Shown: one piece after another, positions 24,442 to 33,939 of the stretch
Position numbering within the stretch: position 1 is the stretch's first letter
How the letters are laid out: every line of letters starts with the position of its first letter
From: JBEBVQ01 sp037190845
GTDB taxonomy: Bacteria; Bacteroidota; Bacteroidia; Chitinophagales; Chitinophagaceae
Assembly (NCBI GenBank): GCA_037190845.1
Contig: JBBCJI010000018.1
Location: forward strand, 62,001 to 126,000
Reading direction: 5' to 3'
DNA: 64,000 nucleotides
Notes under the pieces: generated by a model
Told to the model about the DNA's origin: nothing
Databases searched by the model: none
What the model saw: the letters and a program-made list of their open reading frames with translations, nothing else
Translations under genes and position numbers: made by a program

Positions 24442-26412
24442 CTATTTCACCATGGATTTGAACACTGTTTCATCCACCTTTACGGAATATTTGGCCCGCA
24501 ACTGTGCATTCCATTCCTTCTCAAGATAATCCTGGTATTCCGCAACAGCATAGCCCCGTGCTTCATCAAGCGCCTTCGGTACAGGTTCATTATACACTTC
24601 CGTTGCTTTTACCACAACATACGATCCGTCTTCCTTTTTAACGGGGTTAGAGAGCTTACCCTTTACAATCGCCTCACGCGGCACATCCTCAAAACGGGAA
24701 AATTCATACCGGCCTACCTGTACAGATACAGTACCGGGCTTATCCTGCGTATTCAACTGCTTCAGCAGGTCTTCATCAGATACCGGCTTTTTGGCCTGCA
24801 GGAGCTTCACCCCGGCTTTTTTCGATGCCTCATCTTTGAAGCGGTATACAGAACCGGAGAAGCCGGGTTCCCAAAGATATTTCTGCTTATTGTTTTCGTA
24901 GAATGCTTTCAGGCCGACAGTATCGCGGGATGCCTTGCCCCATACATTACGATCCATCAATTCAAACAGCATGATACCGTTACGGTATTCTTCCATCAGG
25001 TTGCGGAAATCAACATTTTCTTCCAGGAGCTGTTGTTCCTGGAAATCATTGACAACTGTACGCACATACAGGGTGTACAGATCGTGGGTTACAGCGGCTT
25101 TAGGCCCCATCAAGCGGCCGCGTGTGGTATTCTCCGCAAACCGGACGAAATCGTTTTGCAGGTAATCTTTACCTCCCAGCGAAAACAGAGGCTGAGACAT
25201 ATTCCCAAAGTCTTCCGATTTGAACGTGTTGGCCGCAGCACCGGTATCCGGGATTTTTGAAAAACGGGCTACTACAGCATCGTAAGCAGGCTTGTATTCC
25301 TTAAAGCCGTTCTTCTGCTTTACTTTTTCCAGGTAGCTGTCGCGTGCCATCTGGGCGCGTGAATCGTTTTCCACACGGCGTTTCAGGCCGGGCAATACGC
25401 TGTCATAAGGCTGCAGCGGTATTTTACGCACCAGTTTGATGATATGAAATCCGTAATCCGTCTGTACCGGGGCGGAGATATCGCCCGGTTTTTTCAGCCC
25501 AAATGCAGCAGTCTCAAATGCGGGAGTCATACGTCCGACACCGAAAGGCTTCATCAGGCCACCTTCATTGACGGTAAATTTATCATCAGAATATTTTTTT
25601 GCCAAATCTTCAAAAGCAGCACCTTTTTTCAGCTCTGCCTGAATGGTGTCTACCCGTTTCTGTGCCTCCTGAATACCGGCTTCCCCTTTCGATTTGGGTG
25701 TGCTCACCAGTATCTGTGCCACTTCTACCTCACCACGGGCAGGGCGACGGTCAATGACCTTTATAATATGATACCCGAACTGGGAACGGAAAGGCGCAGA
25801 AATTTTACCGGTAGCCGTATTGTAGGCTGCATTCTCAAACGGATATACCGTCTGCAGCGCTGTTATATAACCGATATCCCCCCCGTTGTCTTTAGATCCG
25901 CGGTCTTCGGAATACAGCTTCGACAGTGCGGCAAAGTCGGCTTTGCCTTTGGTAGCAGCCTTATAGATACTGTCAATAAGCCTGTATACAACGAGCGTAT
26001 CCGGCGGCAGCATGGTATTGGGCGCCGTCAGCAGTATATGTGCCACCCTTACTTCCTCCTTCATACGATCGTAAGCTTCCTGGTGCAGCTTTTTTGTAAC
26101 GTCTTCGTCAGACAGGTAATTCTTGGCCAGTTGCCGGCGGTAATTATCCAGTTCCTGCTGAATGGCAACAATAGTATCCATGTGCATCAGTTCCGCTTCT
26201 CTCACTTTCATCCGGAACAGGGAGTAAAGCTCAAGATATTCACGGAGCGCAGGTTCCGAAAGATCGGGTGCTTTGTTCAGACTATTTTTCTGGTAAACCC
26301 GCAGGAATTCTTCTTTATCTACCGGGTTATTGCCGTACGTAAAAAGTGTTTGCGCCTGTCCGGGGGCAAGAAACAATCCCGATACAAGGCAGGTTAAAAG
26401 CAGCTTTCGCAT
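24442..26412 (-). CDS. Parvulin-type peptidyl-prolyl isomerase (two PpiC domains), periplasmic
   Basis: A 656-residue SurA/PrsA-like chaperone. Signal peptide 1-20, an N-terminal helical chaperone region, then two PpiC domains: about 120-225 (EEVRVAHILL, DRGSKDNGGDIGYI, FGYHIIKVIDRRP) and about 228-335 (GEVEVAQILV, NEGGLMKPFGVGRM, YGFHIIKLVRK). A long C-terminal region of about 300 residues follows. It probably escorts outer-membrane proteins through the periplasm. The TlpA-like gene lies 26 bases upstream on the same strand, giving an envelope-folding operon with disulfide/redox and proline-isomerisation functions. Confidence 0.94.
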   Translation of the reverse strand: MRKLLLTCLVSGLFLAPGQAQTLFTYGNNPVDKEEFLRVYQKNSLNKAPDLSEPALREYLELYSLFRMKVREAELMHMDTIVAIQQELDNYRRQLAKNYLSDEDVTKKLHQEAYDRMKEEVRVAHILLTAPNTMLPPDTLVVYRLIDSIYKAATKGKADFAALSKLYSEDRGSKDNGGDIGYITALQTVYPFENAAYNTATGKISAPFRSQFGYHIIKVIDRRPARGEVEVAQILVSTPKSKGEAGIQEAQKRVDTIQAELKKGAAFEDLAKKYSDDKFTVNEGGLMKPFGVGRMTPAFETAAFGLKKPGDISAPVQTDYGFHIIKLVRKIPLQPYDSVLPGLKRRVENDSRAQMARDSYLEKVKQKNGFKEYKPAYDAVVARFSKIPDTGAAANTFKSEDFGNMSQPLFSLGGKDYLQNDFVRFAENTTRGRLMGPKAAVTHDLYTLYVRTVVNDFQEQQLLEENVDFRNLMEEYRNGIMLFELMDRNVWGKASRDTVGLKAFYENNKQKYLWEPGFSGSVYRFKDEASKKAGVKLLQAKKPVSDEDLLKQLNTQDKPGTVSVQVGRYEFSRFEDVPREAIVKGKLSNPVKKEDGSYVVVKATEVYNEPVPKALDEARGYAVAEYQDYLEKEWNAQLRAKYSVKVDETVFKSMVK

Positions 26413-26438
26413 GTGTATGTGATTTGTTTTTGATTTTA

Positions 26439-27887
26439 TTATTTGATACCGGTTGTTTTTTCCTTTTTCTCAAGCATCTCAATGACACTCAGGATATTGG
26501 TATGATCCAGCCTCTTACCGCGGATGATCTTCTTTTCATCAAGCAGATAAAGCACCGGCGTACTATATACATCGTACTTCGACCTGTAATCGGATCTATG
26601 CTCCGGGTCATAAACATGTATCCAGTCATTGATACCTTTTTCCTTCAGGAATTCCTGCCATTTTTCCACCGGCCCTTCCGTCCGCACTGCATAAACCTTC
26701 ACACCTTTGTCTTTCAGCACCGCTTTATACAACGAATCAATCATTGGGGCTTCCTTCGTACAATGACCGCAAGTAGGATCCCAGAAAAACAAGAGTGTAT
26801 ATTTGGCCTGCACACTGCTTAATGCCACTTTCTCACCGGTTCCGTATTTCTCCATAATGATTTCCGGTGCGAGGTTACCAATGATGTTCGGAGCGATCTT
26901 CGATATCCGTTCCCGGTAGCGTTCTACCCCATCATGATCGAGCCAGTAAGCATCTCCACGCAGGATATACTGCTCCACAAAATACACAAATGCCTGGTCC
27001 ATGCCCATTATTTTGCTGCTCTCCGTATTCCGGGCAAGCCACCAGAGCGTGTATTTAAATAACTCCTTCCGGCCGCGTGTCTTTGCCAGCAGAGAATCGC
27101 CTTCACGTATAAAACTGTCGGGCATGGGAACAACTATTTTATTAAAATATTCATCCAGCTTGCCATCGTAGATCGGCGTGTGGATCAGGCGGTCGTCCGT
27201 AAAATCAAACCCATCCCAATAATGAGACTTATAGTATTTGTAGGCAAAAGAAGAATCTACCTTCCCGTCAGGCAGATAATGGTCGCCTTCGGGGATCTGC
27301 GGTACTTCCAGCGCCCGGAATATATTGGCCAGCAATGTGCCGGGATATTGCTTCGCATAATCCTTCCGATAGGCGATCAGCGACTTGCCATGAGCGGAAA
27401 TTTCATCACGTATCTTTGATGTATCTGCCGATGTCTTTGCATGCTCAAGCGATTGCTGCATCGTCTGCTGCTTCGCGCCAAAGTCCCGCAGGAATTTCAC
27501 ATACGCCTGAAAGCGTTCATTCTCCGGAGACCCTTTGAACTTGACGCTTTCCGGGAGATTTTGAGTAGAGGCCGTAATGCTCATTTCGTCACCATCATTC
27601 AGCAGGAATTCAAAATAAGTCTGCTTATCAGAAAGTAACAGCATGTAAATCCCTCCTAATGTCTCTTCTTTGCTCTCCAGAATGGCTACACCCTTCTTGT
27701 CGAAACGGGCAGAATCCGTCTTGTAGATCGTCGGCAATGGTTTGCCATAATAATGAGCAAGATAAACCATCGTATCTGAGTCCTTTAACTCAGCGAATTT
27801 CACCTGAATACGATAGCCTTTACGCGCGTGTGTGGCCGGCGCCCAGGCAACCAGCAACAGAAGAATCAATAATGCAATCCGTTTCAT
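26439..27887 (-). CDS. TlpA/ResA-like thioredoxin-fold exported protein
   Basis: 482 residues when started at the ATG at 27887, which begins a good signal peptide (MKRIALLILLLLVAWAPATHA). The frame also reaches 27926, but the extra 13 residues would bury the signal. An N-terminal DUF4369-like beta domain (about 25-120) leads into a helical middle and a C-terminal thioredoxin fold with the redox motif CGHC in LLFFWDPTCGHCTKEAP and a cis-Pro segment STPVLYLLD. This is a typical Bacteroidota periplasmic thiol-disulfide protein. It is in an operon with the parvulin gene. Confidence 0.9.
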   Translation of the reverse strand: MKRIALLILLLLVAWAPATHARKGYRIQVKFAELKDSDTMVYLAHYYGKPLPTIYKTDSARFDKKGVAILESKEETLGGIYMLLLSDKQTYFEFLLNDGDEMSITASTQNLPESVKFKGSPENERFQAYVKFLRDFGAKQQTMQQSLEHAKTSADTSKIRDEISAHGKSLIAYRKDYAKQYPGTLLANIFRALEVPQIPEGDHYLPDGKVDSSFAYKYYKSHYWDGFDFTDDRLIHTPIYDGKLDEYFNKIVVPMPDSFIREGDSLLAKTRGRKELFKYTLWWLARNTESSKIMGMDQAFVYFVEQYILRGDAYWLDHDGVERYRERISKIAPNIIGNLAPEIIMEKYGTGEKVALSSVQAKYTLLFFWDPTCGHCTKEAPMIDSLYKAVLKDKGVKVYAVRTEGPVEKWQEFLKEKGINDWIHVYDPEHRSDYRSKYDVYSTPVLYLLDEKKIIRGKRLDHTNILSVIEMLEKKEKTTGIK

Positions 27888-28045
27888 AGCTTTTGTTAAT
27901 ACTGTCTTTATTTTACCTGTGATCAAAAAATTAATTCAACTACCTTAGTCTGCTTGTTAAAAACTCCAAAAATAAGTTTCCAAACCCCTATCGGGGTAGA
28001 ACCGGAGTGTAAATTTGCATTTTATTAACTACATAACCAGATATT

Positions 28046-29467
28046 TTGTCGAGAAAGAAAAAGCAACCTGCCTATCATATAGAAATTGAATCATATGCGG
28101 CAGAAGGAAAAAGCATTGCAAAACTGGAAGACGGCAAGGTTTTGTTTGTTGAAAATGTGATCCCCGGAGATGTGGTGGATGTCCGGATCACCAAAGAAAA
28201 AAAGAGCTTCGCAGAAGGGAAAATGACCCGGCTGATCAACCCGTCGCCGCTCCGGATCGATCCTTTCTGCGATCATTTCGGCATTTGCGGCGGATGCAAA
28301 TGGCAGATGCTGCCCTATCAGCAGCAGCTTGTTTATAAGCAACAGCAGGTAAAGGATCAACTGGAGCGTATCGGTCATATCGCCCTGCCGCCCATGCTGC
28401 CGATCAGCGGAAGCCGGGAGGAGCGCTATTACCGCAACAAGCTGGAGTTTACCTTCAGCAGCCAACGCTACCGTACCCAGGAAGAGATCATTGCTGCTGC
28501 CGGAGCTCCGCTGCCGGCAGAGCCTGCCCTGGGATTCCATGCACCGGGATTATTTGACAAAGTAGTGCCTGTACATCACTGTCATTTACAACCGGATCCG
28601 TCGAACCTGATTCTAAATACCCTGCGGAATTATACACAAAAGCACGCATTACCTTATTACGACTACCGCGCTCAGGAAGGCTGGCTGCGCAATGTGGTGA
28701 TCCGGGTAGCTACCACCGGAGAAGTGCTGGTAAACCTGATATTGCAACATGAACGGGAAAAAGAACGGATTGCCCTTCTGGAACATCTGCTTGCGGAAGT
28801 GCCATCCGTCACGACTTTACACTATACCATTAATCCGAAAGTAAATGACAGCATTTACGATCTCGACGTGCACTGCTATACCGGGAAAGGCTATATCACA
28901 GAAAGGCTGGAGGATTTCGTATTTAAAATTTCACCAAAATCATTCTTCCAGACCAATACCCGGCAGGCTGAAGAACTATACCGGATCACACGCGAATTTG
29001 CCGGACTTACCGGCACGGAAACACTTTACGACCTCTACTGTGGCACCGGCAGCATTGGCATCTTCTGTTCGGGGAAAGCAAAAAAAGTGATCGGTATAGA
29101 AGTCGTCGCAGACGCTATAGAAGACGCTAAAGAGAATGCCCGCATGAACGGTCTTGACAATTGCCTGTTTTACGCGGGAGATGTGGCGGGTATCTGTACG
29201 GATGATTTTTTTGCTACGCATGGCAAACCCGACGTGATCATCACCGATCCTCCACGTGCCGGCATGCACGAAAAACTCGTACAGCAACTCCTTAAAATAC
29301 GCGCCCCGCGTGTCGTCTACGTTAGCTGTAACCCGGCCACTCAGGCACGGGATCTGCAACTGCTTGATGAGGTGTACCGGATAGAAAAAACACAACCGGT
29401 GGATATGTTCCCTCATACGCACCATATTGAAAATGTGGTGTTGCTGGAGGTCAGGGATGAAAGATAA
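28046..29467 (+). CDS. rlmD: 23S rRNA (uracil-C5)-methyltransferase, RlmD/RumA type
   Basis: A 473-residue SAM-dependent RNA methyltransferase. An N-terminal TRAM domain (about 5-65) is followed by 4Fe-4S ligands in FCDHFGICGGC (C-x5-C-x2-C) with a later Cys in VHHCHLQ. The methyltransferase domain has LYDLYCGTGSIGIF, the DPPRAG motif and the catalytic SCNPATQARD. It makes m5U in 23S rRNA; the exact position (1939 or 747) cannot be told. The frame has no ATG near its beginning. A TTG at 28046 is the best start, giving MSRKKKQ, since an in-frame stop lies just upstream. Confidence 0.94.
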   Translation: MSRKKKQPAYHIEIESYAAEGKSIAKLEDGKVLFVENVIPGDVVDVRITKEKKSFAEGKMTRLINPSPLRIDPFCDHFGICGGCKWQMLPYQQQLVYKQQQVKDQLERIGHIALPPMLPISGSREERYYRNKLEFTFSSQRYRTQEEIIAAAGAPLPAEPALGFHAPGLFDKVVPVHHCHLQPDPSNLILNTLRNYTQKHALPYYDYRAQEGWLRNVVIRVATTGEVLVNLILQHEREKERIALLEHLLAEVPSVTTLHYTINPKVNDSIYDLDVHCYTGKGYITERLEDFVFKISPKSFFQTNTRQAEELYRITREFAGLTGTETLYDLYCGTGSIGIFCSGKAKKVIGIEVVADAIEDAKENARMNGLDNCLFYAGDVAGICTDDFFATHGKPDVIITDPPRAGMHEKLVQQLLKIRAPRVVYVSCNPATQARDLQLLDEVYRIEKTQPVDMFPHTHHIENVVLLEVRDER

Positions 29468-29589
29468 GGAATGACGGGCGATGAACACACATCAGACACA
29501 CTTTTCACATTAAACATACCTTACACATTTCTCCCTCCGGATTTTAATTATCTTCGCACTCTAACTTATATTAGTAACCTGATTATTTT

Positions 29590-30243
29590 ATGAAATTTTT
29601 TATAGATACGGCCAACCTCGACCAGATAAAAGAAGCACACGACCTGGGCATTCTTGATGGTGTCACGACCAACCCTTCACTGATGGCCAAGGAAGGCATT
29701 AAGGGAACCGAAGCGATCAACGAACATTACCGTAAAATATGCGAGCTGGTAGACGGCCCTGTAAGCGCAGAAGTTTTCGGCACTACCTTCGAAGATATTG
29801 TTGAAGAAGGTAAAAAACTGGCCGCTATCCATGAAAATATTGTGGTAAAAGTCCCGATGATCAAAGACGGTATCAAGGCCATTAAATGGTTTACCGACAA
29901 CGCTATCCAGACCAATTGTACACTTGTATTCTCTGCAGGACAAGCCATCCTTGCAGCGAAAGCCGGCGCTACTTACGTCTCTCCGTTCCTCGGCCGCATT
30001 GACGACAGCAACTGGGACGGCGTACAGCTTATTGAGCAGATCGTGGGCATCTACAATGCGCAGGGCTTTATGACGGAAGTGCTTGCAGCTTCTATCCGCA
30101 CACCGCTGCATATTGTACGTTGTGCCGAAGCAGGCGCAGATGTCTGCACCTGCCCGCTCAGCTCTATCCTCGGATTGCTGAAACACCCGCTTACCGATCT
30201 GGGGCTGGCTCAGTTCCTGAAGGATGCAGCAACCATGAAATGA
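29590..30243 (+). CDS. tal: Transaldolase (short FSA/TalC-type)
   Basis: A 217-residue TIM-barrel enzyme of the short transaldolase/fructose-6-phosphate aldolase subfamily. It transfers a dihydroxyacetone unit in the pentose-phosphate pathway. The Schiff-base lysine is Lys87 in VVKVPM. Other motifs are DGVTTNPSLMAKEG, TNCTLVFSAGQAILAAKAGATYVSPFLGRIDD and a C-terminal HPLTDLGL. Length is typical. A TATCTTCG sequence about 40 bases upstream may be a one-mismatch promoter box. The stop codon abuts a long inverted repeat. Confidence 0.96.
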   Translation: MKFFIDTANLDQIKEAHDLGILDGVTTNPSLMAKEGIKGTEAINEHYRKICELVDGPVSAEVFGTTFEDIVEEGKKLAAIHENIVVKVPMIKDGIKAIKWFTDNAIQTNCTLVFSAGQAILAAKAGATYVSPFLGRIDDSNWDGVQLIEQIVGIYNAQGFMTEVLAASIRTPLHIVRCAEAGADVCTCPLSSILGLLKHPLTDLGLAQFLKDAATMK

Positions 30244-30302
30244 ATTATGAGTGATGAATTATGAGTGATGAGTAAACAACTCATGATTCATCACTCATAA
30301 TT
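30243..30302. repeat. Long inverted repeat with tandem AATTATGAGTGATG units
   Basis: Arms 30243-30266 and 30279-30302 match with one mismatch. The left arm is two tandem copies of AATTATGAGTGATG. It begins at the transaldolase stop codon and its right arm encodes the last residues of the convergent cytochrome gene, so it is a likely shared bidirectional terminator. Confidence 0.75.
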
Positions 30303-32243
30303 AACAAGGTCGTTCAGCATTGCCTTCGCCCGCTCATTTTCCGGGTGCTTTTTCAGCAAATGTTCCAGTAATTTTTTTGCTTTATCATACTGCATCTGGG
30401 CATGATGCCATACTGCCATGTTGATCAACATCTGCTCGTTATCCGGATCCAGCATTTGTGCTCTGCTGAGGAGATCATACGCCATAATACTATTCCCCTG
30501 CTGCATGTAAAGAAAACCAAGGTTCGTATTGGCAATCATATAATCCGGATTTTCCGATACAATAAACTGGTAAACTTTCTGTGCTTCCGCATAACGATTT
30601 AATGCAAGGAGGCAAATACCATATTTATTCTGGAAGTCGAGCGCATACGTCCGGATCTCTGTAGCACGCTTGTACCAGGGCAATGCCGCATCCGGCTGCC
30701 CCGACTGAAAATAAGCCTCACCGATACGGTAAGCCGTCCAGGCATCTTTCATGGCTTCCGGATGCAACGCTGATCCGAATTGCATAACCTTTCCATAATC
30801 CTGCATCAGGAAATAAACCCGGATAAAATTGCGGTTTTGCTTTTCGCCGGCTTCCACATCTGCCTGCTTATTGATATACCGTAAAGCAGAATCCAGCAAC
30901 CCTTTGTTCGGGTTATAACGTTCGTAAAACTCCATAAATGCACGCGCCGTAGTTATCGCATCTACGTTGTCATTATTATAGGAACGCATCCCAAGAAATG
31001 CGCGGATCTTTCCGTGCGCAGCATCGTCATACGGACGGCGACGGATATAATGATCCGTTACGGCCACATGCGGAATATCAATACTGCCGTTCTGAGGCAT
31101 ATGACACGAAACACAATCATTATTCTTCGCAGAGCGCCTGGCGGGAAGCTCGGTACAGAATGTCTGGTTACTACCACCATGACAGTTGCCACAGGCATGG
31201 TTGAACTTTGCACGCGGTGTAAACTTCACGCTTATATGCGGGTCATGACAGGTAATACAGCTCATCTTGCCGGAGGAAACAAAACAGTCACTCTTCTTCA
31301 TCCGCTCCACATGCGAAGCCATGATCATCTTATCTTCAGCACCTTCGTACTCCGGCATAAATACATTCATCACCTCGCTAAGTCGCATGCCCGGATGAAA
31401 GTCAAAAAATGTCTTGTCGTCATTCAGCACTGCAATGCCCTGCAAATGACAACGCTGACAAATATCATTCTGCAACTCAACAGAAAGACGACGGGGATTT
31501 ACAATACTATAATCTGGCCCTTTTGAAGTATCCACGATAATACCCGCCTGCTTTTCTGCCACGTGTAACCCGCCTGGGCCATGACAACGCTCGCAGTCGA
31601 TACCCGTTTTCAGACTGATATATTTATTCTGACTGTTGGGCACAAAATCCGGATAACCGTTATGACAAGTCATACATTCGCTTTCGATCACCCGTGCAAA
31701 CCTGCTGCTTGCGCCATTTTCGAAACCCGGCGCCAGATCCCATTTCTGCTTCTGCGTATAGAATGTAATAGGCCCCTGATACAAATAGCCATTCACCTCA
31801 AAGATATGAGAGTTGGTATGCTGCCCGGAACCGATGATATAATCTATTTTCTGTACCCGCTTATGCACCGTATCTTTCCCCGACAGACGGTATTCCATGA
31901 AGAATAATGAATCTCCCTGCCAATAAGGTTTGTAATAAAAATCCAGATCTTTATCATATACCAATGCATGGTTTGAAAAATCCGCAGCCGACTTTTCACG
32001 GGTTGCATAATGGTAGGATTGCCCCATACCCGTCTGTATGAAACTCTGGTAAATCGGCTCATGACAACCACGGCAGGTCTGCATACCTACATATTGCACA
32101 CTGGTATCGTACACATTCCGCCAGGCGGAAGATAACTGCTCCGTCTGCCTTTGTTCTGCCGGAGTATTGCAGAAAAACGCGGGCGTGGTTATACCGGCAA
32201 GAGCAAGTAGCATCAGTATATTTCGGTAACGCCGTGCAGACAT
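30291..32243 (-). CDS. Heptaheme c-type cytochrome with TPR domain
   Basis: A 650-residue exported protein. The N-terminus has a hydrophobic segment ending PAFFC, possibly a lipoprotein signal. Seven CxxCH heme-binding motifs are visible (CRGCH, CMTCH, CERCH, CQRCH, CITCH, CGNCH, CVSCH) within the first about 400 residues, resembling cytochrome c554/NrfB-like multiheme proteins. The C-terminal about 200 residues are TPR repeats. It is probably a periplasmic or surface electron carrier. The TPR part may dock it to a partner. No reductase or other cytochrome gene adjoins, so its electron partners are unknown. Confidence 0.9.
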   Translation of the reverse strand: MSARRYRNILMLLALAGITTPAFFCNTPAEQRQTEQLSSAWRNVYDTSVQYVGMQTCRGCHEPIYQSFIQTGMGQSYHYATREKSAADFSNHALVYDKDLDFYYKPYWQGDSLFFMEYRLSGKDTVHKRVQKIDYIIGSGQHTNSHIFEVNGYLYQGPITFYTQKQKWDLAPGFENGASSRFARVIESECMTCHNGYPDFVPNSQNKYISLKTGIDCERCHGPGGLHVAEKQAGIIVDTSKGPDYSIVNPRRLSVELQNDICQRCHLQGIAVLNDDKTFFDFHPGMRLSEVMNVFMPEYEGAEDKMIMASHVERMKKSDCFVSSGKMSCITCHDPHISVKFTPRAKFNHACGNCHGGSNQTFCTELPARRSAKNNDCVSCHMPQNGSIDIPHVAVTDHYIRRRPYDDAAHGKIRAFLGMRSYNNDNVDAITTARAFMEFYERYNPNKGLLDSALRYINKQADVEAGEKQNRNFIRVYFLMQDYGKVMQFGSALHPEAMKDAWTAYRIGEAYFQSGQPDAALPWYKRATEIRTYALDFQNKYGICLLALNRYAEAQKVYQFIVSENPDYMIANTNLGFLYMQQGNSIMAYDLLSRAQMLDPDNEQMLINMAVWHHAQMQYDKAKKLLEHLLKKHPENERAKAMLNDLVNYE

Positions 32244-32334
32244 GTTTACAGGGATCGGTTGTACTTTTTATTTTAACGATGTTTGATTAATGCATGTTCC
32301 TTATCAGCAGGCCAATAGCTCCGAGAAAGAACTA

Positions 32335-32432
32335 TGTCATCCAGAATGGAGCGAAGCGGAATGAAGGATCCCACGTAACTGTATGTATTTTGTGGGATCC
32401 TTCGCTCCATTTCATTGTGCTCTGGATGACAT
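32335..32432. repeat. 98-bp imperfect palindrome (REP-like)
   Basis: The left half (GTCATCCAGAATGGAGCGAAG then GGATCCCAC) is mirrored by the right half (GTGGGATCCTTCGCTCC then CTGGATGAC). It sits between tyrS and the cytochrome gene on the minus strand. GTCATCCAG/CTGGATGAC palindromes of this kind are dispersed in many bacterial genomes. Confidence 0.7.
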
Positions 32433-32511
32433 CGTAATTATTACATGATACTGACTCCAAATGATACAAAACGATACATCACAGCATGGAATACACATTT
32501 ATTCTAACTGG

Positions 32512-33819
32512 CTAATCAAAGATAGCCAAAGTATATTTCTTCCCTTTTTGTATCAGCAGGTATTTATCATTAAGCAGCAATTCCGGCTTAATGGCAAAAG
32601 CAATATCCGTTATCTTCTCTTTATTAATGCTCAATCCTCCGTTCTGGATCATCTTGCGGGCCTCTCCTTTAGACGGGAATGCACCGCTATCCGCCAGGAA
32701 CGAAATCAGATCCAGACCCGCATCAAGATCCTGTCTTTTACCGGATACCTGCGGCAGCCCATCCATGATCTCAAGCAGCTCCCGCTCCGTCAGTTGCTGC
32801 ACCGCCTCTACCGGCGCTTTTCCATAAAGGATTTCCGAAGCACGCAATGCACGCTCCAGGTCTTCTTTGCTATGCACCAGAATGGTCAGCTCTTCTGCCA
32901 GCGCTTTTTGCAGCTTACGCAGATGCGGAGCCGTTTTATGCTCTTCAATAAGCGCCCTGATTTCTTCCACCGGCCTGAACGAGAAGATATACGTCATACG
33001 TTCAATATCCGTATCATCCTGGTTGAGCCAGAACTGATAGAACTGGTACGGCGATGTTTTTGCAGGATCCAGCCAGATATTACCACCTTCGGATTTGCCA
33101 AACTTAGCGCCATCGGCCTTTGTTACCAGCGGACAGGTAAACGCAAACGCGTCCCCTCCGCCTTTCCGACGGATCAGCTCCGTACCGGTCACCATATTCC
33201 CCCATTGATCAGCGCCGCCCATCTGGAGTTTTATACCCCGCTCTCTGTTGAGATAATAAAAATCATATCCCTGTATGAGCTGGTATGTAAATTCCGTAAA
33301 CGACAATCCGAATTCCAGCCGCTTCTGCACAGAATCTTTAGACAACATATAGTTGACGGTAATGTGCTTTCCAACATCCCGGATAAAATCCAGAAAGGAA
33401 TAATTCTTCAACCAGTCGTAATTATTGAGCATCACCGCTGCGTTGGGCTTGCTTTCATCGAAGTCCAGGAATTTCTCCAACTGTTTACGGATGCCGGCAC
33501 AATAAGCCTGTATGGTTTCCATGTCCAGCAGATTGCGTTCCTGCGATTTGCCGGTGGGATCTCCGATCATACCCGTTGCTCCGCCTACCAGTGCATAAGG
33601 CTTATGCCCGGCCTGCTGCAAACGCATCAATAATGTAATCGGGAGCAGGCTACCCACATGCAGACTGTCGGCCGTAGGATCAAAGCCCACGTACGCGCTT
33701 GTTATTTCTTTATTCAGTTGTTCTTCCGTACCGGGCATGATATCCTGTATCAGGCCCCTTTCCTGTAATGCTGCGATCAGACTCATTCTTAATACCGTAT
33801 CGTTTAGCGATACCGGCAA
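32512..33819 (-). CDS. tyrS: Tyrosyl-tRNA synthetase
   Basis: A 435-residue class I synthetase that charges tRNA-Tyr. The HIGH-equivalent is HVGS in DSLHVGSLLPI, the KMSKS-equivalent is KFGKS in GAKFGKSEGG, and the tyrosine-binding region includes QLIQGYDFYYL and GGADQWGNM. A C-terminal S4 RNA-binding domain is present (ARKMIQNGGLSINKEKI). Full length and intact. The long plus-strand frame across the same bases is its antisense shadow. Confidence 0.97.
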   Translation of the reverse strand: MPVSLNDTVLRMSLIAALQERGLIQDIMPGTEEQLNKEITSAYVGFDPTADSLHVGSLLPITLLMRLQQAGHKPYALVGGATGMIGDPTGKSQERNLLDMETIQAYCAGIRKQLEKFLDFDESKPNAAVMLNNYDWLKNYSFLDFIRDVGKHITVNYMLSKDSVQKRLEFGLSFTEFTYQLIQGYDFYYLNRERGIKLQMGGADQWGNMVTGTELIRRKGGGDAFAFTCPLVTKADGAKFGKSEGGNIWLDPAKTSPYQFYQFWLNQDDTDIERMTYIFSFRPVEEIRALIEEHKTAPHLRKLQKALAEELTILVHSKEDLERALRASEILYGKAPVEAVQQLTERELLEIMDGLPQVSGKRQDLDAGLDLISFLADSGAFPSKGEARKMIQNGGLSINKEKITDIAFAIKPELLLNDKYLLIQKGKKYTLAIFD

Positions 33820-33829
33820 AAGTAAACAA

Positions 33830-33935
33830 TCAAATTAATGTGCTAATTTGAAAATTTGAAAATGAGTCAATGATAGTAATTATTACAGTAGCAGGGGCAT
33901 TTTCAAATTAGCACATTTTCAAATTGTCTAATTTA
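33830..33935. repeat. Long AT-rich inverted repeat with AATTTGAAA units
   Basis: The left half 33830-33864 and right half 33899-33935 are complementary and each contains tandem AATTTGAAA-type units. It shares an identical 20-mer with the element at 9679-9760. It separates tyrS from the beta-barrel lipoprotein gene and may end that gene's transcript. Confidence 0.7.
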
Positions 33936-33939
33936 AACA

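Noticed and set aside
25444..26397. 317-residue open frame on the plus strand
   Set aside because: Antisense to the double-parvulin gene, whose domains are complete.
32461..33633. 390-residue open frame on the plus strand
   Set aside because: Antisense to the intact tyrS gene; no recognisable motifs.
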